A stretch of DNA of 64,000 bases from UBA2821 sp902763335. Lineage in GTDB: Bacteria > Bacillota > Clostridia > Lachnospirales > Lachnospiraceae. The translations under genes were made by a program, and so were the position numbers. The stretch lies in assembly GCA_052066835.1 (NCBI GenBank), contig JBQHRJ010000001.1; one strand, 5' to 3'. The notes beneath the pieces were generated by a model. That model searched no databases. It was not told the DNA's origin and worked only from the letters and a program-made list of their open reading frames with translations. Shown in pieces: positions 7,510 to 15,878 of this stretch (within the stretch, counting starts at the first letter, position 1; each line of letters begins with the position of its first letter).

Positions 7510-8103
7510 ATGGATAAAATTATATTTGCAACATCAAATCAGGGAAAGATGGATGAAATAAGGATGATAATGGAAGGGTTCGGAGTACAGATATTATCAA
7601 TGAAAGAGGCAGGAATATATGCCAACATAGATGAATGTGGAACAACATTTGAGGAAAATGCAATAATTAAGGCAGAGACGGTTATGAAACTGACAAACTG
7701 TGTGACTCTGGCAGATGATTCCGGCCTTGAGATAGATTATCTCAATAAAGAGCCGGGAGTATATTCGGCAAGATACTTAGGAGAGGATACTCCTTATGCA
7801 ATAAAAAACAAAAGTCTTATTGACAGACTTAACGGTGTAGAAGGCGATGACAGAAGTGCAAGATTTGTGTGCAGTATAGCAGCAGCATTTCCTGATGGCG
7901 AGACAGTTACTACAAGAGGAACGATAGAAGGTGTCATCGGATATGAGGAAAAAGGTACTCATGGATTTGGATATGACCCTATATTGTATGTGCCGGAATA
8001 TGGAATGACAACAGGAGAAATGCTTCCGGAGGATAAGAATAAGATAAGTCACAGAGGAATAGCCTTAAGAAAGATGCGTGAAATTTTACAGAAAAAAATG
8101 TAG
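7510..8103 (+). CDS. rdgB: XTP/dITP diphosphatase (RdgB/HAM1)
   Basis: 197 residues, the usual family length. It shows the substrate motif TSNQGKMDE (8-16), the metal site DDSGLEID (69-76), GVYSARY and the C-terminal SHRGIALRKM. It hydrolyses non-canonical purine triphosphates (ITP, dITP, XTP) to monophosphate plus pyrophosphate, cleaning the nucleotide pool. Cytosolic. GAGGATAAG precedes ATG. The phosphoesterase gene starts 21 bases after the stop, an arrangement often seen in Clostridia. Confidence 0.95.
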   Translation: MDKIIFATSNQGKMDEIRMIMEGFGVQILSMKEAGIYANIDECGTTFEENAIIKAETVMKLTNCVTLADDSGLEIDYLNKEPGVYSARYLGEDTPYAIKNKSLIDRLNGVEGDDRSARFVCSIAAAFPDGETVTTRGTIEGVIGYEEKGTHGFGYDPILYVPEYGMTTGEMLPEDKNKISHRGIALRKMREILQKKM

Positions 8104-8124
8104 ATTGTGAATGGGAGAAAATGT

Positions 8125-8607
8125 ATGAAAATATTAGTGATAAGCGATACACATGGAAGAGATGAAAATTTTGACAGGGTTCTGGAGATAGAGGAAAAAC
8201 CGGATATGCTCATTCATCTGGGGGATATTGAAGGTTCAGAGCGCTATATTGAGTCGGCAGCAGGATGCAGATGTGAAATGATTGCGGGAAATAATGATTA
8301 TTTTAGTGATTTGCCAATGGAAAAGGAAATATATGTAGGCAATCATAAAATATTTATGACACACGGACATTATTATAATGTTTCTGTTGAGACACAGACT
8401 ATTGTAAATGAAGGAATCGGAAGAGGCGCAGATATAGTTATGTTCGGACATATACACAGACCGGTGTATGAGAATGAAAATGGTGTACTTCTGCTTAATC
8501 CGGGTAGTTTATCACTGCCAAGACAGATAGGGCATGAGCCTACATATGCCATACTTACAATAGAGGATGATGACGATGTAAAATGCGAGATTAAGTACCT
8601 GAAATAG
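8125..8607 (+). CDS. YfcE/MJ0936-family metallophosphoesterase
   Basis: 160 residues with the calcineurin-like metal motifs in order: DTHGR (~8-12), HLGDIEG, GNND, THGHYYNV and FGHIHRP. The family has two-metal phosphodiesterase activity on model substrates; the natural substrate is unclear. Start at the ATG preceded by GGGAG with a 7-base gap. A GTG 18 bases upstream is in frame but less likely. Last gene of the operon. Confidence 0.9.
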   Translation: MKILVISDTHGRDENFDRVLEIEEKPDMLIHLGDIEGSERYIESAAGCRCEMIAGNNDYFSDLPMEKEIYVGNHKIFMTHGHYYNVSVETQTIVNEGIGRGADIVMFGHIHRPVYENENGVLLLNPGSLSLPRQIGHEPTYAILTIEDDDDVKCEIKYLK

Positions 8608-8608
8608 T

Positions 8609-8671
8609 CAAATAAAAAAATTAAAAAAAATAAAAAAAAGTGTTGACAAATAAGTACTTGTTGGTTATAAT
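8609..8671 (+). promoter_or_regulatory. consensus sigma-A promoter with A-tract UP element for tRNA operon 2
   Basis: TTGACA (8643-8648), exactly 17 bases, TATAAT (8666-8671): full consensus. The 32 bases upstream (8609-8640) are almost pure A/T with long A-tracts, as in UP elements contacted by the RNA polymerase alpha subunit. It drives the Pro-Gly-Arg-His tRNA genes. Confidence 0.9.
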
Positions 8672-8715
8672 TGTTCTTGCGTTGTGAGACAGCAACGAAG
8701 TAAAAAAACTGAACA

Positions 8716-8790
8716 CGGGGTGTGGCTCAGCTTGGCTAGAGCGCTTGATTTGGGATCAAGAGGTCGCAGGTTCGAATCCTGTCACCCCGA
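8716..8790 (+). tRNA. tRNA-Pro (TGG)
   Basis: Acceptor CGGGGTG/CACCCCG, anticodon loop TTTGGGA, T-arm CAGGTTCGAATCCTG. First gene of the second tRNA cluster. CCA not encoded. Confidence 0.96.
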
Positions 8791-8796
8791 TTGTGT

Positions 8797-8867
8797 GCGG
8801 GTGTAGTTCAATGGTAGAACACTAGCCTTCCAAGCTAGATACGTGGGTTCGATTCCCATCACCCGCT
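8797..8867 (+). tRNA. tRNA-Gly (TCC)
   Basis: Acceptor GCGGGTG/CACCCGC, stem CTAGC/GCTAG with anticodon loop CTTCCAA, discriminator T. Starts 6 bases after tRNA-Pro. CCA not encoded. Confidence 0.96.
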
Positions 8868-8895
8868 TTAGTTTACCGGATAGGTAAGCTCATAT

Positions 8896-8969
<74 letters not shown>

Positions 8970-8998
8970 TTTTTTCCGTATAATCGGGAATTTTATAT

Positions 8999-9073
8999 GG
9001 TGGGTATAGCGCAGTTGGTTAGCGCGCCAGATTGTGGCTCTGGAGGCCCAGGGTTCGAATCCCTGTATCCACC
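8999..9073 (+). tRNA. tRNA-His (GTG)
   Basis: Acceptor GTGGGTA/TATCCAC with an additional G at -1 opposite discriminator C73, the identity feature of tRNA-His. Anticodon loop TTGTGGC. CCA not encoded. Confidence 0.96.
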
Positions 9074-9077
9074 TTTC

Positions 9078-9118
9078 AGTTAGAAACTACTTGGTTCGAG
9101 TAGCTCCTAACTTTTTTT
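9078..9118 (+). terminator. terminator between tRNA-His and tRNA-Gln
   Basis: Outer stem AGTTAG/CTAACT and inner stem ACTACT/AGTAG are followed by eight T residues. It may cause partial read-through into tRNA-Gln or separate two transcription units. Confidence 0.75.
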
Positions 9119-9135
9119 TAAATTTATAACAATTT

Positions 9136-9207
9136 TGGGCCATCGCCAAGCGGTAAGGCACAGGACTTTGACTCCTGCAGTCGCTGGTTCGAATCCAGTT
9201 GGCCCAG
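9136..9207 (+). tRNA. tRNA-Gln (TTG)
   Basis: Acceptor TGGGCCA/TGGCCCA, anticodon loop CTTTGAC, T-arm CTGGTTCGAATCCAG. It lies downstream of a hairpin terminator, so it needs read-through or its own promoter; none is obvious. CCA not encoded. Confidence 0.95.
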
Positions 9208-9215
9208 CTACGAAG

Positions 9216-9244
9216 GAATCATAAAAATTTATGGTTCTTTTTTT
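9216..9244 (+). terminator. terminator after tRNA-Gln
   Basis: GAATCATAA pairs with TTATGGTTC (two G-U pairs) around a 4-base loop, followed by seven T residues. Confidence 0.75.
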
Positions 9245-9270
9245 ATGTAAAATCAGAAAGGATGAGTGAA

Positions 9271-9573
9271 ATGGTAAAACATATTATTTTATGGAAAATT
9301 AAGGATAATTTTAATGAGGATGAGAAAAAGAAAATCAGAGAGGACGTTAAAAACGGATTGGAAAATCTTAAGGGAAAAGTACCGGGACTTACTGATATCC
9401 ATGTACAGATTGAAAAACTTGATTCGTCAACAGCAGATCTGATGCTGGATTCAACATTTGAGAACGAGGAGGCACTTAAAGGCTATGCGGTTCATCCGGA
9501 GCATGTTAAGGTGGCAGACGGAAAGGTCAGACCATATATGGAAGTAAGAATGTGTATAGATTACGAAGTGTAA
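9271..9573 (+). CDS. Dabb (stress-responsive A/B barrel) family protein
   Basis: 100 residues starting MVKHIILWKIKD, the hallmark of the Dabb ferredoxin-like fold. Later elements are GLENLKGKVPGL, MLDSTFENEEALKGYAVHPEH and the final VRPYMEVRM strand. Family members form dimeric alpha-beta barrels; a few are cyclases or stress proteins, and most have no known reaction. Start set at the ATG 9-10 bases after AGAAAGG; an in-frame ATG 9 bases earlier abuts that RBS and is less likely. Apparent longer reading frames start inside tRNA-Gln and are artefacts. Confidence 0.88.
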   Translation: MVKHIILWKIKDNFNEDEKKKIREDVKNGLENLKGKVPGLTDIHVQIEKLDSSTADLMLDSTFENEEALKGYAVHPEHVKVADGKVRPYMEVRMCIDYEV

Positions 9574-9641
9574 ATTCTGAATAAGCCTGAGCCGTTTGGG
9601 AATACTTTCTGTATCTTTATAGGTATAGGGAGTTGTAATGG

Positions 9642-11504
9642 ATGAAAAAAGAAAAGAAGGTTAAAGAAATTTCGCAGACTGCGGAGATGACATTTACATC
9701 TGTCGTAATCGGAATAATTATTGCGGTTGTTTTTGGCGGTGTAAACGCATATCTTGGACTGAGGGTCGGTATGACTGTGTCGGCATCGATACCGGCTGCC
9801 GTTATATCCATGGGAATAATAAGAGTATTGATGAAGAGGGATTCGATACTTGAAAATAATATAGTACAGACAATCGGGTCAGCAGGTGAATCACTGGCTG
9901 CCGGAGCAATATTTACAATCCCTGCCTTATTTATGTGGGCAGGGGAAAATGGTGATAAGACACCGGAGTTTTGGAAAATCACGCTGGTTTCCATATGCGG
10001 AGGCCTGCTTGGAGTATTGTTTATGGTTCCGTTAAGAGATGCACTTATCGTGAAGGAGGACGGCAAACTGCCGTATCCCGAGGGAACTGCATGTGCAGAA
10101 GTTCTTGCAGCGGGAAATGAAAATGAGAAAAAATCTTCCGTTGTATTTAAGGGACTTTTTGTCGCTGCGGTTTATAAATTTTTAACTGATGGCATGAAGT
10201 TATTTCCATCGGAAATTCACAGTGAAATAAAGCGGATAAAAGGTGCGGGAATAGGAGCCGATGTTTTGCCGGCATTATTGTCTGTAGGGTATATATGCGG
10301 AAAGAGAATATCAGGATATATGTTTGCGGGAGGAATTTTATCCTGGCTTGGTATTATGCCGTTAATAGCCTTATTTGGAGCCAGTAATGTAATATATCCG
10401 GGAAGCAACGCAATATCTGACATGAGTACACAGCAATTGTGGTCTGTGTATATAAGATATATAGGAGCTGGTGCAGTGGCGGTTGGAGGTGTTATAAGCC
10501 TCTTTAAAAGTATACCTGTGATAATGAGGACATTTTCGGGAATGTTCAGGACAAAGGGATATGCAGGCGGAGAGCAGAAAAGGACACAAAGACAGATGAG
10601 TATGTCATATGTTATGCTGCTTGTAGGTCTGATTATAATATTTATGTGGCTGACACCGGCTATACCTATTGGCTTTTTTGGTGCTATAATAATAGGTTTC
10701 TTTGGATTTTTCTTTGCCACTGTTTCAAGCCGTATGGTTGGTATGGTAGGTTCGTCGAATAATCCGGTATCGGGAATGGCGATAGCCACACTTTTAGTCT
10801 CTACTGCTATTCTTAAATCTACGGGAAATACAGGATATGCCGGAATGATGGCTTCAATCTATATAGGAACGGTAATATGTATAATAGCAGCTATGGCAGG
10901 GGATACTTCGCAGGATTTGAAAACAGGCTATATAGTCGGAGCTACTCCGTTAAAACAGCAGATAGGAGAAATTATAGGAGTGGTATGTGCCGGACTGACA
11001 GTCGGAGGAGTTATGTATCTGTTAGATGCTGCATGGGGATTTGGCTCAACGCAATTGCCGGCACCGCAGGCAACACTTATGAAAGTGATAGTTGAAGGTG
11101 TTATGGAGGGAAATCTGCCGTGGGCAATGGTTTTTAGCGGCGGATGTATTGCAGTTGCACTTGAGGTCATAGGAATTCCGGTGCTGCCGGTCGCAGTTGG
11201 CATGTATCTGCCGGTAAATTTGTCAGTGCCTATATTTATAGGTGGACTTATAAGGTGGGGAATGGAGAAAAGAAGGGATAAAGATGAAGTGGATAATGGA
11301 GTCCTGTTTTCGTCAGGAATGATAGCAGGCGAGGGACTTGTAGGAATACTAACGGCAATATTTGCCATTATACCATATGGTAAAGGCAGTGTTGAAGATG
11401 TTATAAATCTAAATGGCATTGCGGGGGAAACAGGGGCAATTCTGGCATTTGCCGTTTTGATTTTAATATTTGTTTTCAGCTGCAGGGTGAAAAAAGAAGT
11501 TTGA
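9642..11504 (+). CDS. OPT-family oligopeptide transporter
   Basis: 620-residue integral membrane protein with ~14-16 hydrophobic segments. The N-terminal NAYLGLRVGMTVSASIPAAV block, the NNIVQTIGSAGESLAAGAIFTIPAL stretch and MVGSSNNPVSGMAI are OPT signatures. OPT proteins are proton-coupled importers of short peptides or metal chelates. The gene is followed 20 bases later by pepD, so imported dipeptides could be hydrolysed by its neighbour; this link is inferred from context. The RBS before ATG is weak (GGGAGTTG 13 bases away). Confidence 0.92.
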   Translation: MKKEKKVKEISQTAEMTFTSVVIGIIIAVVFGGVNAYLGLRVGMTVSASIPAAVISMGIIRVLMKRDSILENNIVQTIGSAGESLAAGAIFTIPALFMWAGENGDKTPEFWKITLVSICGGLLGVLFMVPLRDALIVKEDGKLPYPEGTACAEVLAAGNENEKKSSVVFKGLFVAAVYKFLTDGMKLFPSEIHSEIKRIKGAGIGADVLPALLSVGYICGKRISGYMFAGGILSWLGIMPLIALFGASNVIYPGSNAISDMSTQQLWSVYIRYIGAGAVAVGGVISLFKSIPVIMRTFSGMFRTKGYAGGEQKRTQRQMSMSYVMLLVGLIIIFMWLTPAIPIGFFGAIIIGFFGFFFATVSSRMVGMVGSSNNPVSGMAIATLLVSTAILKSTGNTGYAGMMASIYIGTVICIIAAMAGDTSQDLKTGYIVGATPLKQQIGEIIGVVCAGLTVGGVMYLLDAAWGFGSTQLPAPQATLMKVIVEGVMEGNLPWAMVFSGGCIAVALEVIGIPVLPVAVGMYLPVNLSVPIFIGGLIRWGMEKRRDKDEVDNGVLFSSGMIAGEGLVGILTAIFAIIPYGKGSVEDVINLNGIAGETGAILAFAVLILIFVFSCRVKKEV

Positions 11505-11523
11505 TGGAAAGGGATGTAAAAGG

Positions 11524-12972
11524 ATGAGTGTTTTAGCCGGATTGGAACCACAGAGTGTTTTTAAATATTTTGAGGAGATTTGTGGAATACCGCACGGGTC
11601 TTCTAATACAAAACAGATAAGTGATTATCTTGTGAAATTTGCAAAAGAGCGTGGTCTCAGATATATTCAGGATGAAAAAAATAATGTAATTATATTTAAG
11701 GATGGCAGCAGAGGATATGAGAAATCAAAACCTGTAATTATACAGGGACACATAGACATGGTATGTGAGAAAGAAAAGGATTGTGATATAGACTTTGAAA
11801 AGGAAGGCTTAAGGCTTCAGTGTATAGATGGTGTTATTTCTGCGAAAGGAACCACCCTTGGCGGAGATGACGGCATAGCCGTAGCTTATGCCATGGCAAT
11901 ACTTGATTCGGACACGATAAAACATCCGCCGATAGAGGCGGTATTCACTGTCGATGAGGAGATAGGCATGCTTGGAGCAGAGTATATCGACTGTTCACCG
12001 CTTCAGGGAAGACTGATGCTTAATATTGATTCAGAAGATGAAGGTGAACTTCTGGTAAGCTGTGCCGGCGGTGCCACAGTGAAATGTGTTTATGAGTGTA
12101 AAATGGAAAAACGTGAGGGAACTGCCGTTAAAATATGCGTTTCGGGTCTGTGTGGCGGTCATTCCGGTGTCGAGATAGACAAAGGAAGGGCTAATGCATG
12201 CCAGATAATAGGAAGGGTTTTGTATGAACTGGATGGTAAAACAGATTATGCGCTTAAGGCTGTCAATGGCGGAATGAAGGATAATGCAATTCCGAGAGAG
12301 GCAGAGGCTGAAATAGTAATTTCGGAGGCTGATATGGCCAAATTAGAGGCGTGTGTGGCTGATATAAATAATATCCTGTCGCATGAGTACTCAGAGACCG
12401 ACGGCAATATACATCTGTATGTGGAAAAAGAAACATCATATGATAATATGGCTATGGAAAATGAGTCAAAAAGACGGGTTATTGCAGCATTGTTTAATAT
12501 GCCGTGTGGAGTACAGAAAATGAGCAGGGAGATAGAGGGACTTGTTGAGACGTCGTTAAATATCGGAATACTTAGAACTACGGGTAAGACGGTGAGTGTT
12601 GTCACATCTGTGAGAAGCAGTGTGGGAAGTGAAAAAACAGAACTGATAGAGAAGATAGAGAGCCTTGCAGGAGTACTTGGAGGCAGTGTATCGGTTAGTG
12701 GAAATTATCCTGCATGGGAATATAAGAAAGATTCGTATCTGAGGGAAGTGATGACTGACATATATATGAAAATGACAGGTAAAAGCCCGAAGATAGAAGC
12801 TATTCATGCGGGGGTTGAATGTGGAATATTTGCAGGTAAATTACCGGGACTTGACTGTGTTTCCTTTGGACCTGATATATTTGATATACACACTACTGCA
12901 GAAAGAATGAAAGCGGACAGTGTTTTAAGAATATGGAATTATATACTTAAGGTGCTTGAGGCACTGGTGTAA
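11524..12972 (+). CDS. pepD: aminoacyl-histidine dipeptidase (PepD, M20C)
   Basis: 482 residues, standard for beta-Ala-His/Xaa-His dipeptidases. M20 metal motifs are visible: IIQGHIDMVCE (His ligand and catalytic Asp, ~residue 79), TTLGGDDGIA (bridging Asp, ~118), FTVDEEIGMLGAE (catalytic Glu and ligand, ~148) and NIDSEDEGE. The dimerisation lid contains GLCGGHSGVEI. It is a cytosolic dinuclear zinc enzyme cleaving dipeptides such as carnosine and many unspecific ones. It sits with the OPT importer as a probable peptide-use unit and is terminated by the hairpin at 12976. Confidence 0.93.
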   Translation: MSVLAGLEPQSVFKYFEEICGIPHGSSNTKQISDYLVKFAKERGLRYIQDEKNNVIIFKDGSRGYEKSKPVIIQGHIDMVCEKEKDCDIDFEKEGLRLQCIDGVISAKGTTLGGDDGIAVAYAMAILDSDTIKHPPIEAVFTVDEEIGMLGAEYIDCSPLQGRLMLNIDSEDEGELLVSCAGGATVKCVYECKMEKREGTAVKICVSGLCGGHSGVEIDKGRANACQIIGRVLYELDGKTDYALKAVNGGMKDNAIPREAEAEIVISEADMAKLEACVADINNILSHEYSETDGNIHLYVEKETSYDNMAMENESKRRVIAALFNMPCGVQKMSREIEGLVETSLNIGILRTTGKTVSVVTSVRSSVGSEKTELIEKIESLAGVLGGSVSVSGNYPAWEYKKDSYLREVMTDIYMKMTGKSPKIEAIHAGVECGIFAGKLPGLDCVSFGPDIFDIHTTAERMKADSVLRIWNYILKVLEALV

Positions 12973-12975
12973 ATT

Positions 12976-13018
12976 AAAAAATGCTTTTGGAATCAGAGTT
13001 TCCAAAAGCATTTTTTAT
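12976..13018. terminator. bidirectional terminator between pepD and bioY
   Basis: Long perfect stem AAAAATGCTTTTGGAA / TTCCAAAAGCATTTTT with A-run on one side and T-run on the other. It can end both the + strand pepD transcript and the - strand bioY transcript. Confidence 0.9.
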
Positions 13019-13031
13019 TAATTATGACCTG

Positions 13032-13068
13032 TTAGTCACGACTTATTAGTCACGACTTATTAGTCGTG
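13032..13068. repeat. 14-bp tandem repeat overlapping the bioY stop codon
   Basis: Two perfect copies of TTAGTCACGACTTA (13032-13045, 13046-13059) are followed by a partial third, TTAGTCGTG. The block also contains the inverted repeat CACGACTTATTAGTCGTG. The bioY stop (TAA on the - strand) lies in the third unit, so repeat-copy changes would shift only the downstream region. Confidence 0.8.
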
Positions 13069-13608
13069 CACATATCTTTTCAATGCTTTAGTAATTACTA
13101 TAGCAAGTGCAATCTTTACAAGGTCAGGTATAATAAATGGTGTTACACACCATGAAAGTACTGTGGCAAGTCCGATGCTTCCGCTTGCTCTCATGTAGAC
13201 AAGCATAAACCATGCTGTTCCGAATGCGTAGCATACGATGAGACCGATAACCATTGATATAATCATTACAGGTGTTCCTGTTCCGAAAAAGTGGGTTATA
13301 GCCCAGATGACCAGTGCTGATAATAAAAACCCTACGATGTAACCACCCGTATTACCGAGAAGGACATTTATACCGCCTGAAAAACCTGCAAATACAGGAA
13401 GGCCGACAACGCCTAAAAGTATGTATACAAGTACTGAAAGTGTGCCGCGTTTACCACCTAACAATCCTATGGCAAGAAATACACCCATTGTCTGGAGTGT
13501 GAATGGTACGGTCATCGGTATGGATATCCATGAACAGATTGCCATGAGTGCGGCAAACAGTCCGATATATGTGATATCCAGTACGTTTAAATGTTTTTTT
13601 GTGTTCAT
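13060..13608 (-). CDS. bioY: biotin transporter substrate-binding protein BioY (ECF S component)
   Basis: 182 residues with six hydrophobic segments. The family block FAALMAICSWISIPM, followed by PFTLQTMGVFLA, LLGGKRGTLSV, LLGVVGLPVFAGFSGG and LLGNTGGYIVGFL, is diagnostic. BioY binds biotin and works with an ECF AT module (EcfA/A'/T) encoded elsewhere. Start at the ATG with GAGGT 5 bases upstream; an in-frame ATG 24 bases earlier is possible but has no RBS. A BirA-type operator overlaps its promoter (13698-13754), so expression should fall when biotin is plentiful. No bio synthesis genes are adjacent, which is consistent with a scavenging role. Confidence 0.95.
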   Translation of the reverse strand: MNTKKHLNVLDITYIGLFAALMAICSWISIPMTVPFTLQTMGVFLAIGLLGGKRGTLSVLVYILLGVVGLPVFAGFSGGINVLLGNTGGYIVGFLLSALVIWAITHFFGTGTPVMIISMVIGLIVCYAFGTAWFMLVYMRASGSIGLATVLSWCVTPFIIPDLVKIALAIVITKALKRYVHD

Positions 13609-13697
13609 ATCTACCTCGTTTCTGAAACGCATATGTTTATTGTTATATTATGTGGCAAACGACTCGCAGCGTTTCTATACATGACGTTGCGGAAAAT

Positions 13698-13754
13698 ATT
13701 GTATACTATGGAAAATGAATTGTCAACCATAAAAAAGAAACAGAGGTTGACAAT
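13698..13754 (-). promoter_or_regulatory. bioY promoter with BirA-type biotin operator
   Basis: On the - strand, TTGACA (13726-13721), a 17-base spacer and TACAAT (13703-13698) form a near-perfect promoter. Overlapping its -35 is the inverted repeat ATTGTCAACC (13719-13728), 16 bases, GGTTGACAAT (13745-13754), which has the form of the Firmicute BirA operator. Biotin-bound BirA is expected to bind here and repress bioY. Confidence 0.85.
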
Positions 13755-13840
13755 CGAAAAAATGTTATTAGACAAAGTTGTAAAATATGGTAAAATAACA
13801 TTGTTTAGCAGATAAAAATGGAAAGGTTGCGGTGTAAATA

Positions 13841-15784
13841 ATGAAAAATATGGTAAGACTAACAGCATTTTCACCTCGTGTTCATATTGGAAATGTTGAT
13901 TTGAATTGTAAGGAAATAGAGCAGTTTTATAAAGAAAATAATAAAAAAACAGATATTATAGTTACTCCTGAATTGTCACTGACCGGATATACATGCGGAG
14001 ATTTGTTTGAAAACAGGCATCTCATAGACAATGCCAAAAAGGGACTTGTACGTCTGGCGGATAAGACAAAAGGTTATGGAACGGACGGAAGGGATATGGC
14101 AGCTTTAGTTGTGGGTCTGCCCTATGAACTTGATGGGGAGCTGTATAATTGTGCAGCTTTTATTCATAATGGAAAAGTGATAGCGATTGTGCCAAAAACA
14201 TATTTGCCTAATTACGGTGAGTTTTATGAAAAAAGATGGTTTACCGGAAGAGTATATGATGCGAAGGAAGTTTCTGTATGTGACGGAATTACCACATTAT
14301 TTGGAAATAATATAATTATTTCAATGAGTGGGGAAGTCAGCCTGAAGATTGGAATGGAAATATGTGAGGATGCATGGACACCTGTTTCACCGGGAAGGCT
14401 ATTGGCATTAAACGGGGCAGAGCTTATATTGAATCTGTCTGCGTCAAATGAAGTTATAGGTAAGGAAAATTACAGAAGAAATCTTATAGGAAGTATGTCT
14501 TCAACGTGTCTGTGCGGTTATGTTTATGTATCAGCAGGAAGATATGAGTCAACATCAGATCTTGTTTTTGGAGGACACAATCTGATGTATGAGAATGGTA
14601 AACTGATAGCGGAAAATAAGCCATTTAGTGAGAATAATGTTACATGTGATTTTAATCTTACGAAGATTAAACATGACCGCATTGCGAATAAATCATTTTC
14701 GGATTGCAAGGGTATATCAGGAACCAGAAAATATGTGGAAGTAATCTGGAATAAGTCATTATGTGAAAAGGCTGATGTGAAACAGAGAGTTTCGATGACT
14801 CCGTTTGTCCCGACAAAAAATAAAACAGAAAGATGTCTGTCTATTTTCAATATGCAGGTGGCAGGACTGCAAAGACGTATAGAGACAACTAAATGTAAAT
14901 GTATAGTTGTAGGTGTTTCAGGAGGACTTGATTCTACACTGGCTCTGCTTGTATCAGCTCAGGCGGTTAAAAATCTCGGTCTGCCGTCTGAGACGGTTGT
15001 CGGCATAACAATGCCGGGATTCGGCACAACAGACAGGACGGCAAACAATGCAAGGGAGCTTATGAAGATATTGGGTTGTGATATACGTGAAATCAGTATT
15101 GTGGATTCAGTAAGACAGCATTTTAAAGATATAGGTCATGATGAAAATGTGCATGATATAACATATGAGAACTGTCAGGCGAGGGAGCGTACTCAGATTC
15201 TTATGGATGTGTCTAATAAAGAAGGCGGATTTGTCATAGGAACAGGAGATTTGTCTGAGCTTGCGCTTGGATGGTGCACATATAACGGAGATCATATGAG
15301 TATGTATGCGGTAAATACAAGTATTCCTAAGACATTGGTGAGAACCCTTGTTGATGAGGTCGGACATTATCTGGCAGATAAGGGATTTGAAGGTATAAAA
15401 GATGTTGTTGAGGATATTATAGATACACCGGTGAGTCCGGAACTTCTGCCGCCTAATGCGGATGGTACCATAGCACAGAAAACCGAGGACACGGTAGGCT
15501 CATATGTTTTACATGATTTTTTTATGTATTATACACTCAGATATGGAATGACACCGGATGAAATAACAGAGCTGTGCAAGAATGCCGTAAAACAGAGTGA
15601 TGAATATAAATTCAGTGAAGCTGAAATAAAAAAATGGATAAAAGTATTTTATACAAGATTCTTCAGGCAGCAGTTTAAGAGAAACTGTATGCCTGACGGT
15701 GTAAAGGTTGGTACGGTTTCGGTAAGTCCGCGTGGAGACCTCAGACTTCCGTCTGAAATAGAGTTTGATGAATTTATCAGGTAA
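13841..15784 (+). CDS. nadE: glutamine-dependent NAD+ synthetase
   Basis: 647 residues with two domains. The N-terminal nitrilase-type glutaminase has the triad Glu44 (TPELSLTGY), Lys119 (VPKTYLPNYGEF) and Cys175 (MEICEDAWTP). The C-terminal synthetase has the PP-loop SGGLDS (360-365) and the GTGDLSELALGWCTYNGDH block. Ammonia released from glutamine is channelled to amidate deamido-NAD with ATP. Cytosolic, homo-octameric in relatives. The start ATG has only a distant GGAAAGG. The gene is divergent from bioY and shares its intergenic region. It stands alone, with a RelA/SpoT-type gene after 85 bases. Confidence 0.95.
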   Translation: MKNMVRLTAFSPRVHIGNVDLNCKEIEQFYKENNKKTDIIVTPELSLTGYTCGDLFENRHLIDNAKKGLVRLADKTKGYGTDGRDMAALVVGLPYELDGELYNCAAFIHNGKVIAIVPKTYLPNYGEFYEKRWFTGRVYDAKEVSVCDGITTLFGNNIIISMSGEVSLKIGMEICEDAWTPVSPGRLLALNGAELILNLSASNEVIGKENYRRNLIGSMSSTCLCGYVYVSAGRYESTSDLVFGGHNLMYENGKLIAENKPFSENNVTCDFNLTKIKHDRIANKSFSDCKGISGTRKYVEVIWNKSLCEKADVKQRVSMTPFVPTKNKTERCLSIFNMQVAGLQRRIETTKCKCIVVGVSGGLDSTLALLVSAQAVKNLGLPSETVVGITMPGFGTTDRTANNARELMKILGCDIREISIVDSVRQHFKDIGHDENVHDITYENCQARERTQILMDVSNKEGGFVIGTGDLSELALGWCTYNGDHMSMYAVNTSIPKTLVRTLVDEVGHYLADKGFEGIKDVVEDIIDTPVSPELLPPNADGTIAQKTEDTVGSYVLHDFFMYYTLRYGMTPDEITELCKNAVKQSDEYKFSEAEIKKWIKVFYTRFFRQQFKRNCMPDGVKVGTVSVSPRGDLRLPSEIEFDEFIR

Positions 15785-15878
15785 TCTTTTTTATTATAGA
15801 GATTGCATTTTTATGTAAAAGTCTATATAATATTAAAATATTACATTGGAACCAGTTTAGCGGAGGTGAATGTATATT

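Noticed and set aside
9199..9270. Longer N-terminus of the Dabb protein
   Set aside because: It begins inside tRNA-Gln and crosses a terminator; the Dabb motif starts at MVKHIILW.
10217..10789. - strand 190-codon ORF
   Set aside because: Antisense shadow of the OPT transporter.
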